A stretch of 64,000 nucleotides of DNA from Kangiellaceae bacterium (lineage in GTDB: Bacteria; Pseudomonadota; Gammaproteobacteria; Enterobacterales; Kangiellaceae). This document shows positions 26,921-37,391 of this stretch, in pieces. Both the position numbers and the translations under genes were made by a program. Position 1 is the first letter of the stretch, and each line of letters starts with the position of its first letter. The notes under the pieces were generated by a model. The model was not told the origin of the DNA and did no database searches. It saw nothing but the letters and a program-made list of their open reading frames with translations. Location of the stretch: NCBI GenBank assembly GCA_019090895.1, contig JAHRVB010000228.1, positions 21,990-85,989 on the forward strand, given 5' to 3'.

Positions 26921-29764
26921 CTAAATAGACAATAACTCAAGTTTTTGCTGTGCTAATTTTTCAATCGATAACTTTGCACTTTCCAATTTTTCTTTCTCCT
27001 TAGATACGATTGCCTCTGGCGCATTGTCCACGAATTTCTTATTGTTTAGTTTGCCTGATAATCGCTTCATTTCGTTTTCTAGTTTTCCTATTTCTTTATT
27101 CAATCGATCAACCTCAGCTTCGATATCGATTAGTCCAGCAACAGGCACCAAAATTTCTAAATGGTCGGAAAGAGCGGTTGAGCTGGGCGGTATTTCTTCT
27201 GATGCCTCCGTTAGACGTATATCTTCGAGCTTTGCTAAAGACGATAGAAAATTCTTATAGGAAATCAATCGACGGTTATCATCGTCGTTCCCATTCTTCA
27301 ACAGAACACTGATCGGTTTAGACGGTGAAATATTGAGTTCACCGCGAATATTTCTAACGCCAGTGATGATATTTTGAATCCAAGTTAAATCTTCATTGAC
27401 ATCCAAATCAACTGAATCAACATCAAAAGTAGGAAACGCAGCCAACATAATAGATTCGGTTGAGCAGTTGGTCATAGGCTTGATTTTTTGCCATATCTCC
27501 TCAGTTATAAACGGAATCATGGGATGGAGTAAACGCATCATTGACTCGAGTATATTTACCAGTGTGTGCCGTGTTCCTATTTTTTGTTGTTCAGTCGATT
27601 GCTCGTTTGTTAAAACTGGTTTGGATAATTCTAAATACCAATCGCAGTAGTCATTCTTACTGAATTGAAAAAGAGATTGGGTCGCAAGGTCAAAACGGTA
27701 CTCATTGGTGTGCTGAATGAATGTTTGAACCGTGAGGTTGAAACGACCGATTATCCACTTGTCAGCAACACTTAACTCTAGCGATTGAGAATTGTCTATG
27801 GTCAAACCACAATCTTGATTTTCAGTATTCATCAATACATAGCGTGCAGCATTCCATAATTTATTACAGTAATTTCTATAGCCTTCAACCCGGCCAAGAT
27901 CAAAATTGATGTCACGACTGGTTGAAGCAAGTGCGCAAAATGTCATCCTTAATGCGTCGGTTCCGTATGAATTAATCCCTTCAGGAAATTGTTTTCGAGT
28001 GGCTTTCTCTATCTTGTTTGCCGCTTTTGGGTTCATTAAACCCGATGTTCTTTTGGTTACTAACGGCTCTAGCTGAATACCGTCAATAAGATCGATAGGG
28101 TCAAGTACATTGCCCTTTGATTTTGACATTTTGTCACCACTTTCATCACGAATTAGCCCAGTGATATAGATTTCCTTGAACGGAACTTTACCAGTGAACT
28201 TAAGTGTCATCATTATCATTCTGGCTACCCAGAAGAAAATAATATCGAAGCCAGTGACTAACACACTAGACGGAACAAATTTTTCCAATTCTTCAGTTTG
28301 ATCAGGCCATCCCATTGTTGCAAATGGCCATAGTGCCGATGAAAACCAAGTGTCAAGTACATCACTGTCTTGAGTCAGTTTGATGTTATCAGCCAAATTA
28401 TTTTCTTTGCGGACTTGTGTTTCGTTTTCAGCGACGTAAACATTTCCTTGTTCATCATACCAAGCCGGTATTCTATGGCCCCACCAAAGCTGACGACTGA
28501 TACACCAATCTTGAATGTTCTCCATCCAGTGATAATAAGTCTTATCCCAGTTTTCAGGAACAAATTTGATCTCTCCTGAACGTACTGCTTCGATTGCCGG
28601 TTTCGCCAAAGATTCGGTAGCAACATACCACTGGTCCGTTAACAGAGGTTCGATGACCACATTGCTTCTATCGCCTCTCGGTACCATGAGCGAGTGGTCT
28701 TCGATTTTTTCCAATAAATCCAGTGAATCAAATTCTGAAATTATTAACTTTCGGGCCTCAAATCGGTCGAGACCTGAGAATATTTCGGGCAGCTGGGAAT
28801 CGAAGTCATCGATGGGTTTGCCACCGAAATAGAACGCCTCTGATTTTTCAAGGATTTTCGCTGTAGGCCCAAAAATGTTAATGAGAGGAAGACTATGTCT
28901 TTTACCAACTTCATAGTCATTAAAATCATGGGCAGGTGTGATTTTTACACAACCAGTTCCGAATTCCATATCCACATAATCATCGGCTACTATTGGTATT
29001 TTTCGGTTGACCAATGGAAGCATTATGAATTTGCCAATTAGATTCATATATCTTTCGTCATTTGGATCAACTGCTACGGCTGAGTCACCAAGCATTGTCT
29101 CCGGACGAGTGGTAGCAACAACAAGATAATTTTTTCCGTCTTGAGTCTTAGCGCCATCAGCTAAAGGATACCGAAAGTGCCACATTGATCCTTTTTCATC
29201 ATGGTTCTCAACTTCCAAATCGGAAATTGCCGACTGGAATTTAGGATCCCAATTTACTAATCGCTTTCCTCGGTAAATAGTCTTGTCTTTATACAATTGA
29301 ATAAATACTTCTTGCACAGCTTTAGACAGATTATCATCCATGGTAAAAGCTTCTCTTTCCCAATCTGGTGAATCACCTAAACGACGCATTTGGTCAGAAA
29401 TAGTACCACCAGAACTTTCTTTCCATTGCCAAACTTTTTCGATAAATTCTTCGCGAGTAAAGTCGGTACGCTTTTGCCCTTGAGCATCAAGTTGTCGTTC
29501 AACAACCATCTGAGTTGCGATGCCCGCGTGATCACTTCCACATTGCCATAAAGTATCATCACCGCTCATTCGATGAAAACGAGTCAGAGTATCCATGATG
29601 GTATGTTGAAACGCGTGACCCATGTGTAGACTGCCGGTAACATTGGGTGGTGGGATCAAAATACAATAAGGGGTGCCGTTACCACTTGCTTTGAAGTAAC
29701 CATTCGATTCCCATTGCTTATACCATTTCTGTTCGATATTTTCTGGGGTGTAAGATGTATCCAT
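26921..29764 (-). CDS. valS: Valyl-tRNA synthetase
   Basis: 947 residues (951 in E. coli). The class I signatures are present: [13 protein letters not shown] at 38-50 (HIGH-like) and KMSKSKGN near 545-552. The editing (CP1) domain lies between them, with [12 protein letters not shown]. The anticodon-binding domain follows, and the C-terminal arm (about 880-947) is a coiled coil rich in Lys and Glu ([15 protein letters not shown]), as in all ValRS. It charges tRNA-Val and edits mis-charged Thr. It is downstream of holC on the same strand, as in most gammaproteobacteria. Confidence 0.98.
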   Translation of the reverse strand: MDTSYTPENIEQKWYKQWESNGYFKASGNGTPYCILIPPPNVTGSLHMGHAFQHTIMDTLTRFHRMSGDDTLWQCGSDHAGIATQMVVERQLDAQGQKRTDFTREEFIEKVWQWKESSGGTISDQMRRLGDSPDWEREAFTMDDNLSKAVQEVFIQLYKDKTIYRGKRLVNWDPKFQSAISDLEVENHDEKGSMWHFRYPLADGAKTQDGKNYLVVATTRPETMLGDSAVAVDPNDERYMNLIGKFIMLPLVNRKIPIVADDYVDMEFGTGCVKITPAHDFNDYEVGKRHSLPLINIFGPTAKILEKSEAFYFGGKPIDDFDSQLPEIFSGLDRFEARKLIISEFDSLDLLEKIEDHSLMVPRGDRSNVVIEPLLTDQWYVATESLAKPAIEAVRSGEIKFVPENWDKTYYHWMENIQDWCISRQLWWGHRIPAWYDEQGNVYVAENETQVRKENNLADNIKLTQDSDVLDTWFSSALWPFATMGWPDQTEELEKFVPSSVLVTGFDIIFFWVARMIMMTLKFTGKVPFKEIYITGLIRDESGDKMSKSKGNVLDPIDLIDGIQLEPLVTKRTSGLMNPKAANKIEKATRKQFPEGINSYGTDALRMTFCALASTSRDINFDLGRVEGYRNYCNKLWNAARYVLMNTENQDCGLTIDNSQSLELSVADKWIIGRFNLTVQTFIQHTNEYRFDLATQSLFQFSKNDYCDWYLELSKPVLTNEQSTEQQKIGTRHTLVNILESMMRLLHPMIPFITEEIWQKIKPMTNCSTESIMLAAFPTFDVDSVDLDVNEDLTWIQNIITGVRNIRGELNISPSKPISVLLKNGNDDDNRRLISYKNFLSSLAKLEDIRLTEASEEIPPSSTALSDHLEILVPVAGLIDIEAEVDRLNKEIGKLENEMKRLSGKLNNKKFVDNAPEAIVSKEKEKLESAKLSIEKLAQQKLELLSI

Positions 29765-29829
29765 ATTTAACTCTTAATTTTTTCTACAATAAAAAATTGA
29801 TTATTCGATTTAATACAAAAATTAGAAAT

Positions 29830-30261
29830 CTAATTAGCGATTTTTCGGTGATTGAGAGGGTATCCTCTTTCTCGGTAAAATTTGAATCTGTCACGAGCCT
29901 TTTCTTTGTTTTCATCATCGCCAAACGCGTATTCAAATACCCATTTAAAGTGACTAAAAAAAAGTGGTACTTCAGTCGCTAGGTTAATTAGAATGTCGGG
30001 CTGAATCGTCGGTTCTTGACCGCAACCGATCTCTATCGGTGGCTTTGTATTTTCGTCCTCACCAACTAGCTGATGCGGTAAAAAACTCTTTGCATCGTGA
30101 GTCCACAGCATCTCATCGATTTTTTCTGCCATCCGTTTATCATCGGTGTGAATAAAAACTTTTTGGCTTTTTCGGTATCCGCGTTTTACTACCTCAGTGA
30201 GATGAGAGTAGGGAAGTTTGTTTTCTTCATCGTCCACTGAATAGAATTCGATTTGGGTCAT
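29830..30261 (-). CDS. holC: DNA polymerase III chi subunit
   Basis: 143 residues (147 in E. coli). The start MTQIEFYSVDDEE, the conserved HTDDKRMAEKIDEMLWTHDAKSFLPHQLVGED block and the ILINLATEVPLFFSHFKWVFEYAFGDDENKEKARDRFKFYRERGYPLNHRK end are characteristic of HolC. Chi links the clamp loader (through psi) to single-stranded DNA-binding protein. It lies between pepA and valS, the standard gammaproteobacterial order. A HolD-like partner is also in this window, 8 kb away. Confidence 0.96.
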   Translation of the reverse strand: MTQIEFYSVDDEENKLPYSHLTEVVKRGYRKSQKVFIHTDDKRMAEKIDEMLWTHDAKSFLPHQLVGEDENTKPPIEIGCGQEPTIQPDILINLATEVPLFFSHFKWVFEYAFGDDENKEKARDRFKFYRERGYPLNHRKIAN

Positions 30262-30336
30262 AGTGATCTTCTATTAAAAAAGCTAACGAGTGTATCCAAG
30301 ATACGATTTTGATTGCTCAATTCTAAGCTATACAAA

Positions 30337-31830
30337 CTAAGAATTCGCTCGACTCAAGATATATTGAGTCAGTAGTGGAACCGGTCGACCCGTCGCACCT
30401 TTTGCTTTACCCGTTTTCCATGCTGTGCCGGCTATATCAAGATGAGCCCATTGGTATTTCTTAGTATATCGCGATAAGAAACACGCGGCAGTTATCGTAC
30501 CAGCGCCACGACCACCAAGATTACTCATATCGGCGAAATTCGAGTCGAGCTGCTCTTGATATTCGTCCCATAAAGGCAGCCGCCAAGCACGATCACCGCA
30601 GAGTTCACCCGCATTTAAAAGTTCATGGGCGAGCGGATTGTGGTTGCTTAGTAGTCCAGATGCTTGGTCACCTAAAGCGACAATACAAGCGCCTGTTAGA
30701 GTCGCGACATCGATCACCACATCGGGATCGAAGCGCTCAACATAAGTTAACGCATCACACAAAACCAAACGACCTTCTGCGTCTGTATTCAGGATCTCCA
30801 CAGTCTGTCCTGACAATGTTGTTACTATATCGCCTGGACGTGCTGCATCACCGCTAGGCATGTTTTCTGCAGCGGCTATTACAACTACAAGATTTACAAC
30901 AAGAGACAATTCAGTCACAGCAACGAAACAGCCGAAAACACCGGCAGCACCGCCCATGTCGTATTTCATTTCATCCATGCGCTCACCGGGTTTCAGTGAA
31001 ATCCCACCGCTGTCAAAAGTGATTCCCTTGCCGACTAATACAATCGGTTTTTTTTCTGCTTCAGCGCCGTTATATTTTAAAACGATTAATTTTCCTGGTG
31101 TTTTAGATCCTTGAGAAACAGCTGTAAATGCGCCCATGCCCATTTCTTTGAGTTCTGACTCATCAATGATTTGGCATTCAACGTGGTCGTTTTGAACCGC
31201 CAGTATTTTCGCTTCTTCTGCTAAATAAGTTGGATTTGCTATATTGGGTGGTTGGTTAGCTAAATCGCGAGCTTTATGAGCTCCTTTAGAAACCGCTATT
31301 CCTTCCGCTATCGCTTGCTCACCAATCGTTAAATCTTTGCGTGTTGTAACATTGAATACGAGACGTCGTACTGGTCTTCTGGCAGTCTCAGATTTGCTCT
31401 TATACTCTTCAAATGAATACAGAGTATCTTGAGTCGACTCAATCGCGTGTCTTACTTTCCAATGGGTATCTCTTCCTTTGACATTTAATTCGCTTAAGAA
31501 ACAAACCGCATCCATTGAGCCTGTCTCATTCAGCGTTGTGATCGCTTTTGCTATGACAGTATTATATTGCTTATCGCCGAAGTCTCTTTCTTTCCCGCAA
31601 CCAATTAAAAGCACACGATCTGATAATGTGTTCGGCACATTGTGAAGTAATAATACTTGTCCCAATTTACCTTCCATGTCGCCACGTCTGAGTAAATTGC
31701 TAAGATAGCCCTCACTGACTTCGTCAATTTGCTCGCCCGCTTGGGAAAGTTTTCGTGAGTCAAAAACACCTATAACAACGCAAGCGCTACGCTGTTTTTC
31801 TGGGTTACCACTTTTTACGTTAAATTCCAT
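30337..31830 (-). CDS. pepA: Leucyl aminopeptidase (cytosol aminopeptidase)
   Basis: 497 residues (503 in E. coli). The N-terminal domain (about 1-165) and the M17 catalytic domain are present. Metal and catalytic residues sit in [26 protein letters not shown] and in the signature [14 protein letters not shown] near 345. The enzyme is a hexameric Zn/Mn peptidase acting in the cytoplasm; in E. coli PepA also binds DNA as a repressor and Xer accessory factor. It is divergent from lptF. The order pepA-holC-valS on one strand and lptFG on the other is conserved in gammaproteobacteria. Confidence 0.97.
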   Translation of the reverse strand: MEFNVKSGNPEKQRSACVVIGVFDSRKLSQAGEQIDEVSEGYLSNLLRRGDMEGKLGQVLLLHNVPNTLSDRVLLIGCGKERDFGDKQYNTVIAKAITTLNETGSMDAVCFLSELNVKGRDTHWKVRHAIESTQDTLYSFEEYKSKSETARRPVRRLVFNVTTRKDLTIGEQAIAEGIAVSKGAHKARDLANQPPNIANPTYLAEEAKILAVQNDHVECQIIDESELKEMGMGAFTAVSQGSKTPGKLIVLKYNGAEAEKKPIVLVGKGITFDSGGISLKPGERMDEMKYDMGGAAGVFGCFVAVTELSLVVNLVVVIAAAENMPSGDAARPGDIVTTLSGQTVEILNTDAEGRLVLCDALTYVERFDPDVVIDVATLTGACIVALGDQASGLLSNHNPLAHELLNAGELCGDRAWRLPLWDEYQEQLDSNFADMSNLGGRGAGTITAACFLSRYTKKYQWAHLDIAGTAWKTGKAKGATGRPVPLLTQYILSRANS

Positions 31831-32085
31831 TGAAAGAATCCATTATCAGCTGACTGGAAGGAAGTTTTCATGATACGAAGGTTTATTCTTTAGTGGCAGC
31901 AATGCTAAAATAGCTCGCTAACAGCCTTTGCATCAATAGAAAACTAGCTAAAACGAGAGTTTAACTTATAAAATCCTTTTTATTAAGTAAAACTCGAACT
32001 TTTCTTCAGTGTTAGCGGTCTCATTTTATACCGCAAACTGTTCGAATTTCACCCAATTGCTTTGTACCTTGATTAGGAATTTAGT

Positions 32086-33249
32086 TTGATACTAAAAAAC
32101 TATATTAATAAAGATATTTATCGAACGACCGCAGCTATTTTGTTGGTGCTGATACTTATTTTCGTTAGCTCCCGATTTGTGAAATATATCCAATTAGCGG
32201 TCGATGGGACTATTTCTGCTAACGCGGTATTTTCGTTGCTCGCGTTACAAATTCCATCAGTCGCCGGCTTTCTCATTCCACTATCATTCTTTTTGGCTAT
32301 TCTACTGACCTTTGGCAGGCTCTATTCGGACAATGAGCTAGTTGTTGTTCATGGACTCGGTATTGGTCAGCAAGATTTAGCCAAGATGTTGCTACCTTCG
32401 GCGTTTGTGCTCGCATTAGCGGCTGGGGCATTGTCCACTATTTTAACTCCGTGGGCTTTGACTCAAAGTTCAGTTTTGATGGCAGAACAAGCTGCTCAAG
32501 CGAAATTAGGGGTATTTTCAGCGGGTCGATTTAAAGAAAATAGCACCAGAGACGGTATTGTATTTGTAGAATCCAAAACAGATTCGGGCGAAATTACCGG
32601 AGTATTCTCAGTCTCAAGACAGCTTGAACAAGAATCGAGTCAAAACAATATTTTACAGCTACCTGCCGATAGTCTATCAATTTTGAATAATCGATATGGT
32701 CAGGTAAAGATTCAAACCGCTCGTTCAGGGCGACATTGGGAAAATGAGGAAACCGGCGTTAATTATTTGGTATTAGAAAACGGTCAATTTAGTGAATTCA
32801 ATGAAATTGAAAATCGCTGGCAGCTTACTCACTTTGATTCCTCTTATACAAAAATAGTGCAGGACGACTCTATTAAAGTGTCGGACTCTGCAAAGTCGGC
32901 ATCGACACTGAATTTGATCGCAAAGCTGGGGAATAGACAATGGGCGGAGTTGCATTGGCGGTTAGCCGCACCGATCTCGATACCGCTAATTTGTTTATTG
33001 GCCATTCCCCTGTCACGGACCCAACCAAGAAAAGGAAAGTTTTCTAGGTTGCTACCATCGGTCTTGATTTATTTAATTTATGTTTTATTGATGATGTATT
33101 CAAGGAAAATGGTTGATTCTGGACGAATTCCGGGCGAAATTGGCTTTTGGTGGATCCATCTCGGTTTAGGTCTTTTCGTTTATTGGCTATATTTACCACT
33201 AAAGAAAATTAAAAAGTCCATTCGACAACACAGAGTGGGAGCCAATTAA
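32086..33249 (+). CDS. lptF: LPS export ABC transporter permease LptF
   Basis: 387 residues from a TTG at 32086, seven bases after AGGA. The LptF/LptG layout is clear: TM1 near the N-terminus, TM2-3 (to about 125), a periplasmic beta-jellyroll-like region (about 140-265), and three further TMs (about 280-375) with SIPLICLLAIPLSRTQPRKGKF. LptF, LptG and two copies of LptB extract lipopolysaccharide from the inner membrane. It is the first gene of lptFG; LptG starts two bases after the stop. Its promoter must lie in the 255-base divergent region with pepA. Confidence 0.95.
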   Translation: MILKNYINKDIYRTTAAILLVLILIFVSSRFVKYIQLAVDGTISANAVFSLLALQIPSVAGFLIPLSFFLAILLTFGRLYSDNELVVVHGLGIGQQDLAKMLLPSAFVLALAAGALSTILTPWALTQSSVLMAEQAAQAKLGVFSAGRFKENSTRDGIVFVESKTDSGEITGVFSVSRQLEQESSQNNILQLPADSLSILNNRYGQVKIQTARSGRHWENEETGVNYLVLENGQFSEFNEIENRWQLTHFDSSYTKIVQDDSIKVSDSAKSASTLNLIAKLGNRQWAELHWRLAAPISIPLICLLAIPLSRTQPRKGKFSRLLPSVLIYLIYVLLMMYSRKMVDSGRIPGEIGFWWIHLGLGLFVYWLYLPLKKIKKSIRQHRVGAN

Positions 33250-33250
33250 G

Positions 33251-34318
33251 ATGTTTAACTTAATGGACCGATATATCGCTCGACATGTCATTTCAGCGAG
33301 CTTACTGATTCTATTTTTATTAATCGTTTTGCGAGCTATGTTTGGATTGCTGGAAGAATCGAATTCAATTGGTAAAGGCAGCTATCAACTTGCCGACGCG
33401 CTTCTTTATGTAGGTTTAATGTTGCCTCAAAAGGTGTTAGAGCTTTTTCCTATGGGAGTTTTAATCGGATCTTTATTCGGACTTGGAATTCTAGCCGCAA
33501 ATAATGAGCTGACGGTGATGAGAGCAGCAGGTATGACGACTTGGCGAATTGCAGGTTCAACTTTGAAAGCTTCGTTAATACTGATGGTATGTGTGTTGGT
33601 ATTAAGTGAAATTGTTGCTCCAGTCGCAAGTAAGTCAGCACAACAGTTGCGAACATCGGCCTTAAGTGATGGTAAAATTTCTCGAAGCGCGACAGGACTG
33701 TGGGCAAAAAGAGACAACCAAATTATTCATATAGCCAGTATTCATAAAAGTGGCGAAATGCATAATCTGGCAATTTATCAGTTAGATCAGTCGTTTCAGC
33801 TTATGAGCTTAATAGAAGCAAAGTCTGCAGTAGTGGTCGACGATAAATGGTATTTAATGGAAGTGGCGGAAACTCACTTTGATGAGGGCCGTATTAACAA
33901 AATACTGGTGCCTCAGATGGAGTGGGATAATCCGATTGATGAAGACAACATCGATACTTTAACCTTGAAACCAGAAATGCTCAATATTAGCGGACTAGTC
34001 AAATACCACCAATATTTAACTAGTAATCTGCTTGATGCCACTGAAATCGAATTGGCTATTTGGCAAAAACTGCTTTTACCAATATCAGTGGCAATAATGA
34101 TGCTGCTCGCGGCTAGCTTCGCTTTTGGTCCAATGAGAGACGTATCAATGGGAGCGAGAGTATTAACCGGGGTAATGTTAGGTTTTGGCTTTCACTTGGT
34201 TAAACAATCCTTTGGTCCAATCAGCCTTATTTATGGAGCATCTCCCTTTCTGGGAGCAGTATTACCATTGATTGTATTTGCCGCTTTTGCGTATGGTTTG
34301 ATGAGAAAATCAGGTTAG
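33251..34318 (+). CDS. lptG: LPS export ABC transporter permease LptG
   Basis: 355 residues (360 in E. coli). The gene begins MFNLMDRYIARHVISAS, and has the PMGVLIGSLFGLGILAANNELTVMRAAGMTTWRI coupling-helix region near 70-100, a periplasmic beta-rich domain, and three terminal TMs ending in LGAVLPLIVFAAFAYGLM. It partners LptF and LptB to drive lipopolysaccharide transport. The start lies two bases after the lptF stop, with GGGAG upstream. Confidence 0.95.
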   Translation: MFNLMDRYIARHVISASLLILFLLIVLRAMFGLLEESNSIGKGSYQLADALLYVGLMLPQKVLELFPMGVLIGSLFGLGILAANNELTVMRAAGMTTWRIAGSTLKASLILMVCVLVLSEIVAPVASKSAQQLRTSALSDGKISRSATGLWAKRDNQIIHIASIHKSGEMHNLAIYQLDQSFQLMSLIEAKSAVVVDDKWYLMEVAETHFDEGRINKILVPQMEWDNPIDEDNIDTLTLKPEMLNISGLVKYHQYLTSNLLDATEIELAIWQKLLLPISVAIMMLLAASFAFGPMRDVSMGARVLTGVMLGFGFHLVKQSFGPISLIYGASPFLGAVLPLIVFAAFAYGLMRKSG

Positions 34319-34337
34319 AGGAGAGGTGAAAGTTACT

Positions 34338-34390
34338 ATGGTCGAAGACCTGTTCACTTATAACTAGTAGTACAAATATGATTCGACCAT
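34338..34390. repeat. Long-loop inverted repeat between convergent lptG and RDD gene
   Basis: ATGGTCGAA (34338-34346) and TTCGACCAT (34382-34390) are perfect nine-base arms 35 bases apart, ending directly at the RDD stop codon. No T-run is present. It could help stop transcription from both sides, but this is only a guess. Confidence 0.45.
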
Positions 34391-34909
34391 TCAAATGAGA
34401 GGTTTTTGATTATCATTCTTATAAAAATCTTTTGGTAACTCGATCACTCGACTATCGATTGCCATGTCGTGCCAGCCTCTTTTCTCGCTGTCGAGGAGGC
34501 ACCAAAGATTAGCCAGTCCGCCCAAAGAAAGAAATGAACGGAGGTAAGCTTCTTTCCAACTGAGTAATTTCCCATCAGATTTAAATAGTTGCAACTTCCA
34601 TGCTTTCATTCCTACCGTCTGACCTCCTTTGACCCAACACCACACATAATAATATTGAACTGTTACAAAGAGATAGATTCCCCAAAAAACATTCTTACTC
34701 GCTGCTTGAGAAACTTGGCTAAAATCGTCGACCCAAGGATTAGTCACGAGATAAAGTGTTATTTGCCCGATAGTGAGGGCCAGGATAAAGATACCTAGTG
34801 CCCCTAATAAATCATAAACCCAAGCAAATAAGCGTTTCCAAAAAGACGCTAAAGTGACTGGCGTGGGGGTAGAGGACGTCGGCTTACTTTTGTGTGTACG
34901 TGATGACAA
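34391..34909 (-). CDS. RDD family membrane protein
   Basis: 172 residues. It has a short charged N-terminus, the RDD hallmark FWKRLFAWVYDLLGALGIF (usual R-x-x-A/G-x-x-x-D motif) in TM1, a second TM (about 75-100), and a third segment around QYYYVWCWVKGGQTVGMKAWKLQL, with the conserved GQTVGMKAWKL motif. The function of RDD proteins is mostly unknown; some are Na+/H+ antiporters. It converges on lptG. Neighbours give no hint of a role. Confidence 0.9.
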   Translation of the reverse strand: MSSRTHKSKPTSSTPTPVTLASFWKRLFAWVYDLLGALGIFILALTIGQITLYLVTNPWVDDFSQVSQAASKNVFWGIYLFVTVQYYYVWCWVKGGQTVGMKAWKLQLFKSDGKLLSWKEAYLRSFLSLGGLANLWCLLDSEKRGWHDMAIDSRVIELPKDFYKNDNQKPLI

Positions 34910-35042
34910 AGGCTACTCTGACTTACTGTTTTGGAGTTTGGCCGCAGTCTATCAAATAAATTCGATAATTAGTATTAACTATTCGAGACAGGCTTTATAA
35001 TGTCGGGTTCGATAAATGAGAAAGAATAATAAGGATTACAGT

Positions 35043-36260
35043 TTGAGCAACTTAAACCTACAAACTCAACGAGTTTTGTCAGGGATGCGTCCATCGGGAC
35101 GATTGCACTTAGGTCATTATCACGGAGTGCTTAAAAATTGGGTCAAGTTGCAACACCAACACGAATGTTTTTTCTTTGTTGCAGACTGGCATGTTCTGAC
35201 AACTCATTACGATAATCCCTCCATTATTGAGCAATCCTTGTGGGATATGGTAATTGATTGGTTAGCTGCAGGCGTTAATCCTGGTTCAGCGACCATGTTC
35301 ATACAGTCTAAAGTGCCAGACCATGCTGAACTGCATTTGTTACTTTCAATGTTAACACCTGTTAGTTGGTTAGAACGGGCGCCGACTTACAAGGAGCAAC
35401 AAGATAAGTTAGCTAATAAAGATTTGAGTACATATGGTTTCTTAGGGTATCCGCTACTGCAGACTGCAGATATTCTGATGTATAAAGCTGGCGCAGTCCC
35501 AGTCGGGCAAGATCAAGTGCCTCATGTTGAAATGTCGCGGGAAATAGCGAGGCGTTTTAATCACTATTATGGGAAAAAACCTGGGTTTGAGCAGAAAGCT
35601 GAGGCGGCAATCAAAAAGTTGGGTAAAAAGAATGCCAAGTTGTATAACGCCTTAAGAAAAGATTTCACACAAGAAGGAAATGAAGAATCATTCGACAAAG
35701 CGCATGCGCTAATAGAAGGTCATGCCAGTATTTCCTTAGGTGATAAAGAACGATTAGTCGGATACTTGGATGGTGGAGGCAAAATTATCCTGCCTGAGCC
35801 GCAAGCAATGTTAACGCCTGTTTCAAAGATGCCAGGATTAGATGGACAGAAAATGTCTAAATCATATAATAATGTGATTGAAATGCGAGAATCTGATGAG
35901 AGTATCGAAAAAAAGATAAAACGAATGCAGACGGACCCAGCCAGAGTTCGTCTCACCGACCCAGGCGACCCGAATAACTGTCCTGTGTGGCAATTACATG
36001 AGGTGTATTCGACTGTGAAAATAAAGGAATGGGTCACAGAGGGGTGTAAGTCCGCTGGAATCGGTTGTCTCGAATGTAAAGGACCCGTGATTGAATGTAT
36101 TAAGCAAGAAACAACAGAATTTAGAGAGCGAGCGAAGGAATTTGAGGAATCGCCTGATTTGGTAAAGAATATTATATCAGAAGGAACAGAACGAGCTCGT
36201 GTTATTGCAAAAGAAACCATGCAAGATGTTAGAGATGTCATGGGTTTATCGTACCGGTAG
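35043..36260 (+). CDS. trpS: Tryptophanyl-tRNA synthetase, long form with cysteine motif
   Basis: About 405 residues from the TTG at 35043, seven bases after AAGGA; an ATG at 35016 in the same frame has no such site. Class I signatures are HLGH (22-25) and KMSKS (270-274). An insertion of about 70 residues before KMSKS contains a Lys-rich helix. The C-terminal domain has cysteines at 313, 335, 342 and 345, a C-x21-C-x6-C-x2-C pattern. This closely matches the C-x22-C-x6-C-x2-C site that binds a 4Fe-4S cluster in Thermotoga maritima TrpRS. It charges tRNA-Trp. It heads the trpS-scpA-scpB-rluB cluster, 12 bases before scpA. Confidence 0.93.
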   Translation: MSNLNLQTQRVLSGMRPSGRLHLGHYHGVLKNWVKLQHQHECFFFVADWHVLTTHYDNPSIIEQSLWDMVIDWLAAGVNPGSATMFIQSKVPDHAELHLLLSMLTPVSWLERAPTYKEQQDKLANKDLSTYGFLGYPLLQTADILMYKAGAVPVGQDQVPHVEMSREIARRFNHYYGKKPGFEQKAEAAIKKLGKKNAKLYNALRKDFTQEGNEESFDKAHALIEGHASISLGDKERLVGYLDGGGKIILPEPQAMLTPVSKMPGLDGQKMSKSYNNVIEMRESDESIEKKIKRMQTDPARVRLTDPGDPNNCPVWQLHEVYSTVKIKEWVTEGCKSAGIGCLECKGPVIECIKQETTEFRERAKEFEESPDLVKNIISEGTERARVIAKETMQDVRDVMGLSYR

Positions 36261-36272
36261 ATAAGAGATTAA

Positions 36273-37328
36273 ATGAATCAAGAAAACAAAAATACAGAGC
36301 GAGTAAAAACAGAAGAGGCTTCAACTAAAGATGAGTCCCATTTTGTCGGTGATGACGTAAATTCTCCCAGTGCTCAGACAAATGACAACTCAAACCCTAG
36401 TGTTTTTTCTGATCGTTCTCATTCGAATATTCAATCTGATGAGAATTCAGAAGCGGGTTCGGTAGATGAATCTGTGGAAGATGGAACGGCTGAAGATGGT
36501 CAAGAGCCTGTACATCCAGAGTTTAAACTCGCTGAAGGCCCGGCACACTCGCAAGAGGAGATGCACTTTGCGCTCATAGAAGGCGAGCCCATTAGTGAAG
36601 TGCCTAAAGACCTTTACATTCCGCCGGACGCTCTTGAAGTTTTTTTAGAAGCTTTTGAAGGACCTCTTGATCTTTTATTGTATTTAATTAAACGGCAAAA
36701 TCTCGATATCTTGAATATTCCAATCGCTCACATTACAGAGCAATATATGGAATATGTTGAGTTGATGAAATCCGTTAATCTAGAATTGGCCGCTGAGTAC
36801 TTAGTAATGGCCGCGATGCTAGCAGAAATAAAGAGTCGTGTTCTGCTACCGAGACCAGTACTAGAAGAACATGAAGATGATCCTAGAGCTGATTTAATTA
36901 GACGGCTACAAGAATACGAGCGATTTAAGAACGCGGCGCAAGATGTTGATGAATTGCCAAGAATGGGTAGAGAAATATTTCAGCTCGAGGCAGAAACACC
37001 TGAACTTCATATTAATAAGCCGTTACCTGATGTCGATATGCGCGAAGTGCTTTTAGCACTTAAAGATGTATTAGTAAGAGCTGAAATGTTTACCTCGCAT
37101 CAAATTCAAAGAGAAGCGCTCTCTACGCGAGAGAAAATGGGAACTGTCTTGGCGATTTTATCAGCAGATAACTTTACTGATTTTATATCGTTGTTTAATA
37201 TTGAAGAAGGTCGAGCCGGAGTAGTGGTTACGTTTTTAGCGATTATGGAGTTGACGAAAGAGTCATTAATTGAACTAGTTCAAAGTGATCCTTTTTCCCC
37301 GATACATGTGCGAGCAAGAATCAATTAG
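36273..37328 (+). CDS. scpA: Segregation and condensation protein A (ScpA)
   Basis: 351 residues. The ScpA kleisin domain begins near residue 117 (LEVFLEAFEGPLDLLLYLIKRQNLDILNIPIAHITEQYMEYVE) and runs to the C-terminus, with the second winged-helix region around TVLAILSADNFTDFISLFNI. It bridges the two heads of Smc in the Smc-ScpAB condensin that organises the chromosome. The first 110 residues are acidic, Ser/Asn-rich and without structure signals, an extension not found in Bacillus ScpA (251 residues). It is followed by scpB with a 63-base gap. Confidence 0.92.
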   Translation: MNQENKNTERVKTEEASTKDESHFVGDDVNSPSAQTNDNSNPSVFSDRSHSNIQSDENSEAGSVDESVEDGTAEDGQEPVHPEFKLAEGPAHSQEEMHFALIEGEPISEVPKDLYIPPDALEVFLEAFEGPLDLLLYLIKRQNLDILNIPIAHITEQYMEYVELMKSVNLELAAEYLVMAAMLAEIKSRVLLPRPVLEEHEDDPRADLIRRLQEYERFKNAAQDVDELPRMGREIFQLEAETPELHINKPLPDVDMREVLLALKDVLVRAEMFTSHQIQREALSTREKMGTVLAILSADNFTDFISLFNIEEGRAGVVVTFLAIMELTKESLIELVQSDPFSPIHVRARIN

Positions 37329-37391
37329 ACTTTAGCCAAAACTCTACAAAGAGTCAAACCCAAGTAGAAGTTAGGAAATACGAATAAAAAT

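Noticed and set aside
35720..36241. 173-codon frame opposite trpS
   Set aside because: It lies wholly inside a strong, conserved trpS gene, and its composition is Ser-rich as expected of an antisense frame.
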